Assembly: GCA_902796425.1 (NCBI GenBank)
Contig: CADBPC010000085.1
Coordinates: forward strand, 1-38,607
Length of the DNA: 38,607 nt
Direction of reading: 5' to 3'
DNA from: an uncultured Lachnospiraceae bacterium
Lineage (GTDB): Bacteria > Bacillota > Clostridia > Lachnospirales > Lachnospiraceae
Under the pieces are notes generated by a model. It saw only the letters and a program-made list of their open reading frames with translations, searched no databases and had not been told where the DNA came from. A program made the translations under genes and the position numbers. Shown one piece after another: positions 16,580-24,700 of the stretch (positions are counted from its first letter, which is position 1; each line of letters begins with the position of its first letter).

Positions 16580-18025
16580 ATGGAAAGAATTACATTGCAG
16601 GAGATTCTGGAAGCGACCGGAGGAAAGCTCACAGGCGGGTACTCGGACATGCTGACGCCGGTCACGGGCGCATCGAGCGATAACCGCAGGGTTCAGGAGG
16701 GCTATGTCTTTTTTGCCTTCATCGGGGAAAACAACGACGGGCACAAATACGTGGACGCGGCGCTAGATGGCGGGTGCGCCGGCTGTGTCGTCAGCCGGGT
16801 TCCGGAAAAACTCCGCAGTGATAAGTTCTATGTCCTTGTCCCGGATACCATCAAAGCGGCGGGCGACCTTGCAAGATATTACCGCAGCCGTTTTCATATT
16901 CCGGTCATCGGAATCACGGGAAGCGTCGGCAAAACCACTACCAAGGATATGATCGCCTCTGTTCTTTCGCAGAAATTCAATGTATTAAAGACAGAGGGGA
17001 ACTTTAACAATAACATCGGTCTTCCGCGCACCATTTTCGGGATTGAAAATGATACGGAGATCGCGGTGACCGAGATGGGCATGAATCATCTCGGTGAGAT
17101 TTCTTATCTGACCGGGATCGCGAAGCCGACTGCAGTTACCATTACGAACATCGGCGAGGCGCATATCGGGAATCTCGGCAGCAAGGACAATATCTTCCGC
17201 GCCAAATGTGAAATCTTCGAGGGCCTTCAGGACGGCGGCTTTGCAGTGCTTAACGGAGATGATGAGTACTTAAGGAGCATCGCCCGTTCGCCGGAAAAGT
17301 ATATTCCGGATGCGGCCCCGGACACAGAGGCAGAAAGCCCGGAGGATAAAAGAGTGCTGCTTGTCGGCGCTTCCGATGACTGCGACTTCAGGGCAGCGGA
17401 TCTTGAAGAGGATGAGAGCGGCCTTACCTTTACCGCGAAAACGCCGCAGGGTGACTATCAGGTGTACGTACCGGCGCACGGAAGGCATCTTATTTACCCT
17501 GCGCTCACGGCGGCGGCATTCGGCTGGCGCTTCGGACTGTCCGTGCAGGAGATAAAGACCGGCATCCTGGAATATCAGGCAACGAAAATGCGGATGGAGA
17601 CACACATCTGCCCGCACGGCATCGTTGTTTACAATGACACCTACAACGCCAATCCGCAGTCTATGAAGGCGGGTATTGAGACGCTCGCGCACACTGCGGG
17701 AAAGACACATGTTGCCGTTCTCGGAGATATGTTCGAGCTCGGCGCGATGGAGGAGAAGCTCCACAGAGAAGTGGGCATCTTTACCGCAGGCCAGAAGATC
17801 GACGCCCTGGTCACGGTCGGAAAGGCGGCGGGCTTTATTGCAGAAGAAGCAGAAAAGAACGGCCTGAAAAAGGTGTACAGCTGCAAAGATAAAGAGGAAG
17901 CCAGAGATGTACTCGGCTCCCTCGTAGCGGATAACACTGCATTTCTTGTAAAAGCCTCAAGAGGAATGGCGCTTGAGTCGCTCTCGGACTATCTTTGCGA
18001 AAAGGCATCGGAACTTAAGGACTGA
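16580..18025 (+). CDS. murF: UDP-MurNAc-tripeptide--D-alanyl-D-alanine ligase
   Basis: 481 aa from ATG 16580, chosen for its GGGGGAG site 9 nt upstream instead of an upstream GTG inside ddl. MurF adds the D-Ala-D-Ala made by Ddl to UDP-MurNAc-tripeptide, the last cytoplasmic step of the peptidoglycan precursor. P-loop GITGSVGKTTTKD at 111-123, NNNIGLPRTIFG soon after, the ALSxMRM-like block ATKMRMETH near 342, NDTYNANPQSMKAG (about 357-370) and LGDMFELG (about 383-390). The first block PVTGASSDNRRVQEG is the UDP-binding N-domain. Ordering hydratase-ddl-murF places the two D-Ala-D-Ala steps together. The stop codon lies inside a structured RNA element. Confidence 0.96.
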   Translation: MERITLQEILEATGGKLTGGYSDMLTPVTGASSDNRRVQEGYVFFAFIGENNDGHKYVDAALDGGCAGCVVSRVPEKLRSDKFYVLVPDTIKAAGDLARYYRSRFHIPVIGITGSVGKTTTKDMIASVLSQKFNVLKTEGNFNNNIGLPRTIFGIENDTEIAVTEMGMNHLGEISYLTGIAKPTAVTITNIGEAHIGNLGSKDNIFRAKCEIFEGLQDGGFAVLNGDDEYLRSIARSPEKYIPDAAPDTEAESPEDKRVLLVGASDDCDFRAADLEEDESGLTFTAKTPQGDYQVYVPAHGRHLIYPALTAAAFGWRFGLSVQEIKTGILEYQATKMRMETHICPHGIVVYNDTYNANPQSMKAGIETLAHTAGKTHVAVLGDMFELGAMEEKLHREVGIFTAGQKIDALVTVGKAAGFIAEEAEKNGLKKVYSCKDKEEARDVLGSLVADNTAFLVKASRGMALESLSDYLCEKASELKD

Positions 18026-18060
18026 AGTTCCGAATGTTCGGGACGGAAGTCCCGGATGCC
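18004..18060. other. Three-way-junction-like fold at the murF/pyrC convergence
   Basis: Outer stem GGCAT (18004-18008) with ATGCC (18056-18060); hairpin 1 CGGAACTT (18009-18016) with AAGTTCCG (18025-18032), loop 8; hairpin 2 CGGGAC (18039-18044), GNRA-type loop GGAA, GTCCCG (18049-18054). It spans the murF stop and ends 4 bases before the pyrC stop. No T tract on either side. Likely a bidirectional termination or 3'-end protection element. Confidence 0.5.
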
Positions 18061-18063
18061 TGC

Positions 18064-19413
18064 TCAGATGCCAGAATAGATGATTTTGCCGTCCGCGATC
18101 GTATAACGGACAACGCCCGGAAGCGTCTCCCCGATAAAAGGAGAGTTCGAGGAGCGGGAGGCAAAGTTTTCCGTTACCGTCCACTGCGCCTCGGGATCGA
18201 AAAGAACAAGGTCCGCGCGGGATCCCTCCGCAGCGCTGCCTGCGGGCAGCTTGTAGTACTTGGCCGGGGCACTGGTAAGACACCTGAGATACTCTTTCAT
18301 GGAAAGATATCCCGGCTGCACGAGATTTTTAATACCGAGTGAGAGGGACGTTTCAAGTCCTGTCATGCCGCTGGGTGCTTTTACCAGCGGCATTTCCTTT
18401 TCAAAGGCTGCGTGAGGGGCGTGGTCGGTCGCAATGATCCCGATTGTGCCGTCACAGAGGCCTTCGATGATTGCCTGCCGGTCTCTTTCGGTCCGGATCG
18501 GAGGGTTGACCTTGGCAAGAGATCCCTTCCTTTTGACAGCCTCCTCCGTAAGGGAGAAGTGATGGGGCGTAGCCTCAGCCGCAATCAGGGGATTGAGCCG
18601 TTTTGCCTTCCGGACAAGATCAACGCCCTCCGCGGTGCTGATGTGCTGGATTAAGAGCGCCGCGCCGGTTTTTACCGCGATATTCAGGTCGCGCTCTATC
18701 ATGGAGATTTCCGCAGTCCGCGCCGATCCCTTCAGCCCGAAATATGCGGCGGCCGTTCCTTCGTTTGAGAGACTGGCGTCGTTTCCCGCCCCGTTGATTC
18801 CGTTCTCGCAGATATAACGGGGATCCTCTTCGTGGAGACTCACGGGAATCCCGAGAGCAGATGCGCGGACCAGTGCCTGTTCAAGAATATCACCGTCGAG
18901 GACCGGCCTGCCGTCGTCTGTGAAGACCAGGGCGCCCGCAGCGGCGAGCTCCTCCAGGTCGGATACCTCCCTGCCGGACATTCCTTTCGTGACATTCGCG
19001 GCACTGTAAATATGAACCGGTTCCTTCCGGCCCCTCTCAAGAACATCCCTTAATATGGTCTCATTGTCGATCGGCGGATTGGTGTTGGCCATCATGACGA
19101 TGGTGGTGTAGCCGCCTTTTGCAGCCGCAAGGGAGCCGCTTGTTATGTCTTCCTTGTGAGGAAAGCCGGGATCGCGGAAGTGAGAGTGCGTATCCACAAG
19201 TCCGGGAGCACAGATAAGGCCCCGGGCGTCAATAACGGTAATATCCTCAGGGGAGCATTCCGGACTGCCGGAGCGCTCCGCGTACTCCGAAAGTGCCTTT
19301 TCATCTATGTTTTCCCTGATAAGACCGATGATCTCCCCGTCTGTGAGAATGTCCGCAATCCTGTCTGTCTCTGACTCCGGATCGATCAGCCTGGCCTTTT
19401 TAATCAGCAGCAT
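18064..19413 (-). CDS. pyrC: Dihydroorotase (class I)
   Basis: 449 aa. Zinc enzyme that cyclises carbamoyl-aspartate to dihydroorotate in pyrimidine synthesis. HxH metal site DTHSHFRDPG with His76/His78, substrate-contacting TNPPIDN around 109-115, SLHEEDP near 190, QHISTAEGVD (about 265-274), and ATDHAPHAAFEKE (about 317-329) with the catalytic Asp. The family is usually about 425-430 aa; the extra length is in a charged insert around residues 36-56. ATG at 19411-19413 has AAAGGAG five bases upstream. It diverges from plsC-pyrK-pyrD, so consecutive pathway enzymes (PyrC, then PyrKD) are transcribed back to back from one intergenic region. Confidence 0.95.
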   Translation of the reverse strand: MLLIKKARLIDPESETDRIADILTDGEIIGLIRENIDEKALSEYAERSGSPECSPEDITVIDARGLICAPGLVDTHSHFRDPGFPHKEDITSGSLAAAKGGYTTIVMMANTNPPIDNETILRDVLERGRKEPVHIYSAANVTKGMSGREVSDLEELAAAGALVFTDDGRPVLDGDILEQALVRASALGIPVSLHEEDPRYICENGINGAGNDASLSNEGTAAAYFGLKGSARTAEISMIERDLNIAVKTGAALLIQHISTAEGVDLVRKAKRLNPLIAAEATPHHFSLTEEAVKRKGSLAKVNPPIRTERDRQAIIEGLCDGTIGIIATDHAPHAAFEKEMPLVKAPSGMTGLETSLSLGIKNLVQPGYLSMKEYLRCLTSAPAKYYKLPAGSAAEGSRADLVLFDPEAQWTVTENFASRSSNSPFIGETLPGVVRYTIADGKIIYSGI

Positions 19414-19476
19414 GGAGACTCCTTTCCGATATATAGATCCGATGTGGCGAGTTCGTATGTATAAAAGATGAATAGA

Positions 19477-19485
19477 ATTATATCA
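19477..19485 (-). promoter_or_regulatory. Extended -10 promoter for pyrC
   Basis: Minus-strand TGATATAAT (TG-n-TATAAT), about 65 nt upstream of the pyrC start. No good -35, as expected for an extended -10 promoter. Confidence 0.55.
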
Positions 19486-19490
19486 GATTT

Positions 19491-19518
19491 TTGTTTACGC
19501 GAATAAATATGATACAAT
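19491..19518 (+). promoter_or_regulatory. Promoter for plsC-pyrK-pyrD-ispE
   Basis: TTGTTT (19491-19496), 16-nt spacer, TACAAT (19513-19518). It sits back to back with the pyrC promoter, only a few bases apart, so the two could be co-regulated. No PyrR-type attenuator is visible in the short leader. Confidence 0.5.
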
Positions 19519-19542
19519 GAACAGACGCATAAGAGGAGGCGT

Positions 19543-19557
19543 ATGAAAATAATATGA
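19543..19557 (+). promoter_or_regulatory. Four-codon leader ORF overlapping the plsC start
   Basis: ATG AAA ATA ATA TGA; its stop overlaps the plsC ATG at 19554 (ATGA). The only ribosome site, AGGAGG at 19534-19539, is 3 nt from this ATG and 14 nt from the plsC ATG, so neither spacing is ideal. Translation of plsC may be coupled to the mini-ORF. Confidence 0.4.
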
Positions 19558-20318
19558 TAAGTCTATTGCATACGGCACTGGTGGTTATCGCGGTAGTCCT
19601 GTTCCTTATTATCGGGATACCGGTTTCCGCGCTGACATGGCTGGTCGGAAAGTTTAATCCCGACAAAAGAGAGGAAATGAATTTCCGCTGGGTCCAGAGC
19701 GGATTCCGGATGGTGATGTTCCTGACGGGAGGGAGCGTAAAGGTAATCGGACTTGAGAATATCCCGAAGGACAGGGCAGTGCTTTTTGTCAGCAATCACA
19801 GGAGCTTTTTTGACACGGTCATTCCGGGCTCGCACCTTCCGAACAGGACCGCGTTTGTGGCCAAAAAGGAAACGGAAAAGGTTCCGCTCCTCAGAGACTG
19901 GATGAAGAGAATCCACTGCTTTTTCCTGGACAGGGAAGACATCAAAAACGGCGTCGAGATGATCGATCATACGGTCAGCCTGATCAAGTCCGGCGTCAGC
20001 GTATTCATCTGTCCCGAGGGAACGCGCAACCGCAGGGAAGGAACGCTTCTTGATTTCCACGGAGGCAGCTTTAAAATCGCAATCCGCTCGGGCGCGCCGA
20101 TCATTCCTGTAACGCAGGTATTTACCGGGGATATTCTGGAGGACCACTTCCCGAAGATAAAGCCTGCCCACGTGACCATTGTCTACGGCGAGCCGATCGA
20201 GACGGCAGGAATCCCGATTGCACAAAGAAAGCAGATACCGGACAAATGCAGGGAAATCATTGAAACAACATATCAGAAATACGCGGCGGAAAGCCGGATC
20301 AGCGGTGCGGAAAAGTGA
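19554..20318 (+). CDS. plsC: 1-acyl-sn-glycerol-3-phosphate acyltransferase
   Basis: 254 aa. Membrane-associated acyltransferase that converts lysophosphatidic acid to phosphatidic acid. An N-terminal hydrophobic segment (about 4-30) precedes the catalytic block NHRSFFD (81-87, the HX4D motif) and the phosphate-binding block ICPEGTRNR (152-160). The sequence IPVTQVFTG further on matches the family's fourth block. Length fits PlsC. Its 3' end overlaps pyrK by 4 nt (GTGA), so it is translationally coupled to pyrimidine genes; a phospholipid gene heading a pyr unit is an unusual pairing. The start has a poorly spaced ribosome site, as described for the leader ORF. Confidence 0.9.
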   Translation: MISLLHTALVVIAVVLFLIIGIPVSALTWLVGKFNPDKREEMNFRWVQSGFRMVMFLTGGSVKVIGLENIPKDRAVLFVSNHRSFFDTVIPGSHLPNRTAFVAKKETEKVPLLRDWMKRIHCFFLDREDIKNGVEMIDHTVSLIKSGVSVFICPEGTRNRREGTLLDFHGGSFKIAIRSGAPIIPVTQVFTGDILEDHFPKIKPAHVTIVYGEPIETAGIPIAQRKQIPDKCREIIETTYQKYAAESRISGAEK

Positions 20319-21109
20319 AAGCAAAGATCAAAGTTACGGTAGTTGAAAACACAATGATTGCGGGCGGAGTGTACAGGATAAAGTTCCTTTTGCCCGCGGA
20401 AGGCTGCCCGGATAATATACGCCCGGGACAGTTTGTCGGTGTTTATGTTCCGGATGCGTCCAGGCTCCTTCCCAGGCCGATCAGCATCAACTTCTGGGAG
20501 CCGGACGAAAGAATCCTGACACTGGTATACCGGGTGTCCGGCGAAGGGACGAGTCTCCTTTCGAAGGTGAAGACCGGTGAGAGTCTTTCCGTGATCGGTA
20601 TCCTCGGAAACGGATATCCCATGGAGGAGCTTTTGAAGAAAAATGTCCTTCTTGCCGGCGGGGGAATCGGCGCGCCGCCTCTCCTTGAGCTGGCAAAACA
20701 GCTGCGTGCGGGCGGGAGCGACTCCCGCATCACGGCAGTTCTCGGATACCGCACGGACGATCTTTTCCTTGTGGATGAATTCCGGCAGTATGCGGATGTG
20801 ATTATCGCGACAGACGACGGGACTGCGGGATTTAAAGGGAATGTGATCGAAGCCGCAAAGGCTGCGGGAGGAACGTATGACGTAATCTGCTCGTGCGGCC
20901 CTATGCCTATGCTTAGAGGAGTTAAGGCGTATGCGGCAGAGCTCGGGATTCCCGCATATATTTCCCTCGAAGAGAGGATGGCGTGCGGCGTCGGCGTTTG
21001 CCTTGGGTGTGTCTGCAAAACCGTTCACAGGGACGCGCACTCCCTTGTCAATAACGCAAGGGTCTGCACGGAGGGACCTGTTTTCCCCGCAGAGGAAGTC
21101 GATATCTGA
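20315..21109 (+). CDS. pyrK: Dihydroorotate dehydrogenase B, electron-transfer subunit
   Basis: 264 aa from GTG 20315, overlapping the plsC stop. PyrK carries FAD and a [2Fe-2S] cluster and passes electrons from the PyrD FMN to NAD+. The FAD-binding RxxS/T-type block RPISINF is at 54-60, the NAD-binding glycine motif LLAGGGIGAPPLLELA at 112-127, CGPMPMLRG at 194-202. Cluster cysteines are Cys224, Cys229, Cys232 and Cys251 (ACGVGVCLGC, then RVCTEGPVF), as in other PyrK proteins, with one extra Cys234. Found directly before pyrD, which completes the heterotetrameric class 1B enzyme. Confidence 0.95.
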   Translation: MKAKIKVTVVENTMIAGGVYRIKFLLPAEGCPDNIRPGQFVGVYVPDASRLLPRPISINFWEPDERILTLVYRVSGEGTSLLSKVKTGESLSVIGILGNGYPMEELLKKNVLLAGGGIGAPPLLELAKQLRAGGSDSRITAVLGYRTDDLFLVDEFRQYADVIIATDDGTAGFKGNVIEAAKAAGGTYDVICSCGPMPMLRGVKAYAAELGIPAYISLEERMACGVGVCLGCVCKTVHRDAHSLVNNARVCTEGPVFPAEEVDI

Positions 21110-21125
21110 AGTTTGACAGGAGAAG

Positions 21126-22070
21126 ATGGATACTATGAATAATAACGCACAGGGTCCGGTTCCGGATCTGTCGGTAGAGATCGCGGGCGTCAGATTCAAG
21201 ACCCCGGTTATGACTGCCTCCGGCACCTTCGGCTCCGGTATTGAATACAGTCAGTTCATGGATCTTAACAGACTCGGCGCCGTTGTGACAAAGGGCGTTG
21301 CGAATGTCCCGTGGCCGGGTAATCCGACTCCGAGAGTCGCCGAGGTCTACGGCGGGATGCTGAACGCAATCGGGCTCCAGAATCCGGGGATCGATGTTTT
21401 TATTGAAAGGGATCTTGCCTTTCTGGAACAGTTTGATACCAGGGTGATCGTCAATGTCTGCGGCAGAAGTGTTGCGGATTATGTCGAGACCGTCGAGCGC
21501 CTGCGGGATGAAAAGCGCGTGGATATGCTGGAGATCAACGTTTCCTGTCCGAATGTCAAAGAGGGCGCTATTGCATTCGGAACAAATGCGGACATGCTCT
21601 TTTCCATAACAAAGGAGATAAAGAAGGCAGCCGCTCAGCCGGTAATCATGAAGCTTACCCCGAATGTGACCAGCATTGCGGAGATGGCCAAAGCCGCAGA
21701 GGCAGGCGGCGCGGACGCAGTGTCCCTGATCAACACGATTACCGGAATGAAAATCGACGTCGAGAGGCAGACCTTCGCACTGGCAAATAAAACAGGAGGC
21801 CTTTCCGGACCGGCGATCCATCCGGTTGCGGTGAGAATGGTATATGAAGCTTCCCGGGCCGTCCGCATTCCCGTCATCGGGATGGGCGGAATCCGGACAG
21901 CGGAGGATGCGCTGGAAATGATCCTTGCCGGGGCGTCCGGGGTTGCCGTGGGAGCGATGAGTTTCCATGATCCCCTCACAGCGATTCATGTTACGGAAGG
22001 CATTGAGGATTACATGAGAAGGCATAAGACCGGCAGCGTCAGCGAGCTGATCGGCGCCGTTCATGAATAA
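21126..22070 (+). CDS. pyrD: Dihydroorotate dehydrogenase B, catalytic subunit
   Basis: 314 aa. FMN TIM-barrel enzyme oxidising dihydroorotate to orotate with NAD+ through PyrK. The N-terminal segment FKTPVMTASGTFGSG, the substrate loop NAIGLQNPG (80-88), and the catalytic-base cysteine Cys141 in INVSCPNVKEG mark it as class 1B (a Cys base is class 1; class 2 uses Ser). GMGGIRTAEDALEMILAGAS near 255-275 binds the FMN phosphate. ATG 21126 has AGGAGAAG directly in front; an internal Met3 is less likely. The gene is 16 nt after pyrK and 18 nt before ispE. Confidence 0.96.
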   Translation: MDTMNNNAQGPVPDLSVEIAGVRFKTPVMTASGTFGSGIEYSQFMDLNRLGAVVTKGVANVPWPGNPTPRVAEVYGGMLNAIGLQNPGIDVFIERDLAFLEQFDTRVIVNVCGRSVADYVETVERLRDEKRVDMLEINVSCPNVKEGAIAFGTNADMLFSITKEIKKAAAQPVIMKLTPNVTSIAEMAKAAEAGGADAVSLINTITGMKIDVERQTFALANKTGGLSGPAIHPVAVRMVYEASRAVRIPVIGMGGIRTAEDALEMILAGASGVAVGAMSFHDPLTAIHVTEGIEDYMRRHKTGSVSELIGAVHE

Positions 22071-22088
22071 TAAAAGGCGGGACAGAAC

Positions 22089-22973
22089 ATGCTCTGCGGA
22101 AAAATAACCGAGACGGCATACGGAAAAATCAACCTGACGCTCGACGTTGTCGGAAGGCGGGAAGACGGCTATCATCTTGTCTGCATGGTGATGCAGACAG
22201 TGAATATCTTTGACACAGTCACAATTGAGGCTTCCGGAAGGGAAGGCGGGATCCGCCTGCATACAGACAGCAGTGAGATTCCTGACGGAGAGGACAACCT
22301 CGTGTGGAAGGCGGCCGATCTGATGCGGCACGAGCTGGGTATAAAGGACGAACTGGACATCACCCTGACAAAGAGAATTCCTGTCGCGGCAGGGATGGCG
22401 GGAGGCAGCACGGATGCGGCAGCCGTAATGCGCGGCATGGTAAGGCTTTCCGGCGCGGATATCTCCGCCGACAGGTTAAAGGAGCTCGGCGTTACGCTCG
22501 GAGCGGACATCCCCTACTGCATCGAGGGAGGGACGCAGCTCGCCGAAGGGATAGGAGAGAAGCTGACCGGGCTGGAAAACGTTCCGCATGCGTACCTTGT
22601 CATAGTCAAACCGGGTATTTCCGTATCCACGGGATGGGTTTACAAGGCTTTCGACAGTATCCCGGCAGAGGACGTTGTGCATCCGGATACGCCTGCCATG
22701 CTGGAGGCAATCAGGAAGGGAGATATTGCGGGCGTTGCGGCAAATCTCCGGAATGTGCTGGAGCAGCAGACAGGGGCGCAGTATCCGGTGATCGGCGAGC
22801 TTGAAAGATTCCTCAAATCCTTCGGCGCGCTCGGCGCCATGATGACGGGAAGCGGCCCGACCGTGTTTTCCCTGTTTGACAGAAAAGAAAAAGCGGAGAA
22901 CGCGTATCACGCGCTCACCGCCTGTTATCCGGATTATCAAAGCTTCCTTACGGAATTTGTCAATGAAGCATAA
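22089..22973 (+). CDS. ispE: 4-diphosphocytidyl-2-C-methyl-D-erythritol kinase
   Basis: 294 aa GHMP kinase of the MEP pathway, phosphorylating CDP-ME to make isoprenoid precursors. N-terminal AYGKINLTLDVVGRREDGYH is the family signature with the catalytic Lys/Asp region, PVAAGMAGGSTDAAAVMRG (98-116) is the ATP-binding glycine loop, ADIPYC (about 139-144), and MMTGSGPTVFSLF near the C-terminus is the third GHMP motif. The start ATG 22089 follows a weak AAAAGG site. It is the last gene of the plsC-pyrK-pyrD-ispE unit and converges on a minus-strand gene 2 nt away with no clear terminator between them. Confidence 0.96.
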   Translation: MLCGKITETAYGKINLTLDVVGRREDGYHLVCMVMQTVNIFDTVTIEASGREGGIRLHTDSSEIPDGEDNLVWKAADLMRHELGIKDELDITLTKRIPVAAGMAGGSTDAAAVMRGMVRLSGADISADRLKELGVTLGADIPYCIEGGTQLAEGIGEKLTGLENVPHAYLVIVKPGISVSTGWVYKAFDSIPAEDVVHPDTPAMLEAIRKGDIAGVAANLRNVLEQQTGAQYPVIGELERFLKSFGALGAMMTGSGPTVFSLFDRKEKAENAYHALTACYPDYQSFLTEFVNEA

Positions 22974-22975
22974 GG

Positions 22976-23461
22976 TCATTTCTTTTTCAGGGAACCAGCA
23001 CTGCCGACTTCCCTGACTTTGTCCATGAATCTGCCGACAGGGCCTTTCTTCTTCTGTTCTTTGACAGCAAGCTTCTGACCGTGAAGGCCTTTGACTTCAA
23101 CGATATAGATTCCGCTGACCATGGCCTTTACCTGCTGCTTGACGGGAATGGAATCGAAGATCTTCTCATCACAGACCAGGTTCAGGATCTGGGGACCGAC
23201 CTTGGCCTTTACGATCGGCAGCTTGGAAAAGCGCAGATACTTCGGAGTCGAATCATAGACCATCTGGGGAAGGCCGGCTTCCTTAATTTTCATCTTCTTT
23301 TTATCAATAATCAGCATCGTCACAGGCTGCTTGCTCGCTTCCACCTGGGCCTGCTGCTCCTCCTGCCTCTTCTGGAGACGCTTGCCGACAAAATAGAGCG
23401 CTGCCAGTGCGGCAATGAGAATGACAGTGATAACCAGCATTACGATTGAAAAAGTACTCAC
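22976..23461 (-). CDS. Single-pass membrane-anchored protein of unknown function
   Basis: 161 aa from GTG at 23459-23461, backed by GGAGGAATTCCAAAC before it. One hydrophobic helix (about residues 5-26) is followed by a basic/Gln-rich stretch (KRLQKRQEEQQAQ) and a cytoplasmic-looking domain of about 90 residues (46-140) rich in beta-type alternation (TMLIIDKKKMKIKEAG, then YLRFSKLPIVKAKVGPQ, then VKAMVSGIYIVEVKG), ending in a Lys-rich tail. By topology (few charges before the helix, many after) the domain probably faces the cytoplasm. I do not recognise the family. It is monocistronic with its own promoter and is divergent from the exported isomerase. It may be a conserved clostridial protein, but I cannot confirm this. 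Confidence 0.8.
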   Translation of the reverse strand: MSTFSIVMLVITVILIAALAALYFVGKRLQKRQEEQQAQVEASKQPVTMLIIDKKKMKIKEAGLPQMVYDSTPKYLRFSKLPIVKAKVGPQILNLVCDEKIFDSIPVKQQVKAMVSGIYIVEVKGLHGQKLAVKEQKKKGPVGRFMDKVREVGSAGSLKKK

Positions 23462-23494
23462 GTTTGGAATTCCTCCGGTTTAAAGACTTTTTTT

Positions 23495-23523
23495 ATTCTA
23501 TCATTGATTGAATGAGGTAGCAA
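23495..23523 (-). promoter_or_regulatory. Promoter of the 161-aa membrane protein gene
   Basis: Minus strand TTGCTA (23523-23518), 17-nt spacer, TAGAAT (23500-23495), about 35 nt before the GTG start. Confidence 0.6.
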
Positions 23524-23600
23524 GGAAACCAGAAAAATCTTTATCCTGATGCCCCGTTGTGCTAAACTGTAATAACGTGCGAATTGAGAGAGGATTAGCA

Positions 23601-24686
23601 ATGAAAAGTGTATTTCTGGCTGCGGCAGGACTGGCTTTGGCCGGTTTTGTCATGAGCGGCTGCGCCGCTGCCAAGAAGGATATGTCGCATCTGTCCGGGA
23701 TCAGGGCATCCGATTATGTCACTCCCGCCGACTACGGGGCAATTGAAGTTGAGGCTGCATCGCCCGAGGTCAGTGACGAGTATCTTGATATGTATGTACA
23801 GTATCAGATGTCCATGCAGGCAAGCAACGAGGAGGTCACTGACAGGGATACCGTTGAGAGCGGCGATACGGTCAATATAGACTATGTCGGCAAGAAGGAC
23901 GGAGTCGCGTTTGACGGGGGAACGGCAAGCGGGTATAATCTCACGATTGGTTCGAATACGTTTATCGCCGGATTCGAGGACGGCCTGATCGGCGCAAAAA
24001 AAGGCGAGACCGTACTTCTTAACCTGACCTTCCCCGAGAATTACAGCAGCGAGGAGCTTGCGGGGCAGGACGTCACCTTTGACGTCACGATCAACTCGAT
24101 CAGCCGGTACGTCACTCCCGAACTGACGGACGAGACCGCAGCTTCCATGGGAATTGAGGGCGTAACGACCGCACAGGAGTACAGGGAATACCTGAGGAAC
24201 CAGCTCATGGAGCAGGCACAGGCTTCCCACGACAGCGAAGTGAGGCAGCAGATCGTCAGCTACCTTGTGGATAACAGCACATTTGCAAAGGATCCGCCTC
24301 CGGAGCTGGTTGAGCGTTTCAACCAGTCGTTTACGGAAATGTTCTCCGCGTATGCGCAGCAGTACGGGATGGAGCTCGGCGCCTTTATGAATCTGCAGGG
24401 CTACGGCGAAGACACCTATGCCGAGGATATCCGGGACATGGCTGCGGATACGGCAAAGGAATACATCGTCCTGCAGGCAATCGCCGATAAGGAGAAGCTG
24501 AATGTCTCCGACAAGGAGTTCGAGGAGAAGATGGCTGAGGAGGCCGCAAATGCAGGATATGCGTCCGTGACCGAGTTTAAAAAGGAGCAGGACACGGAGG
24601 AATTCAGAGAATACCTGATGGTACAGAACGTTCTCGGTTATCTGCAGGAGAACGCGAATATTACGCAGCCGCAGGCTGAGGACTGA
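23601..24686 (+). CDS. Exported trigger-factor-like FKBP peptidyl-prolyl isomerase lipoprotein
   Basis: 361 aa from ATG 23601 (AGAGGA in front); an upstream in-frame start lacks a site. Lipoprotein signal with FVMSGC lipobox, Cys21 lipidated. Residues 85-168 form an FKBP-type domain of the trigger-factor kind: [13 protein letters not shown], then [17 protein letters not shown], then [10 protein letters not shown]. Residues 171-361 are helical and acidic, resembling the trigger-factor C-terminal chaperone domain ([11 protein letters not shown]..., two long helices). The ribosome-binding N-domain is replaced by the lipoprotein leader, so it should act as an extracytoplasmic folding factor, comparable in role to PrsA. 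asnS follows after 14 nt. Confidence 0.88.
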   Translation: MKSVFLAAAGLALAGFVMSGCAAAKKDMSHLSGIRASDYVTPADYGAIEVEAASPEVSDEYLDMYVQYQMSMQASNEEVTDRDTVESGDTVNIDYVGKKDGVAFDGGTASGYNLTIGSNTFIAGFEDGLIGAKKGETVLLNLTFPENYSSEELAGQDVTFDVTINSISRYVTPELTDETAASMGIEGVTTAQEYREYLRNQLMEQAQASHDSEVRQQIVSYLVDNSTFAKDPPPELVERFNQSFTEMFSAYAQQYGMELGAFMNLQGYGEDTYAEDIRDMAADTAKEYIVLQAIADKEKLNVSDKEFEEKMAEEAANAGYASVTEFKKEQDTEEFREYLMVQNVLGYLQENANITQPQAED

Positions 24687-24700
24687 GAGGACAGAACATT

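Noticed and set aside
21048-22331. Long minus-strand frame opposite pyrD and ispE
   Set aside because: Shadow of well-supported genes; composition rich in His/Cys/Arg typical of antisense frames.
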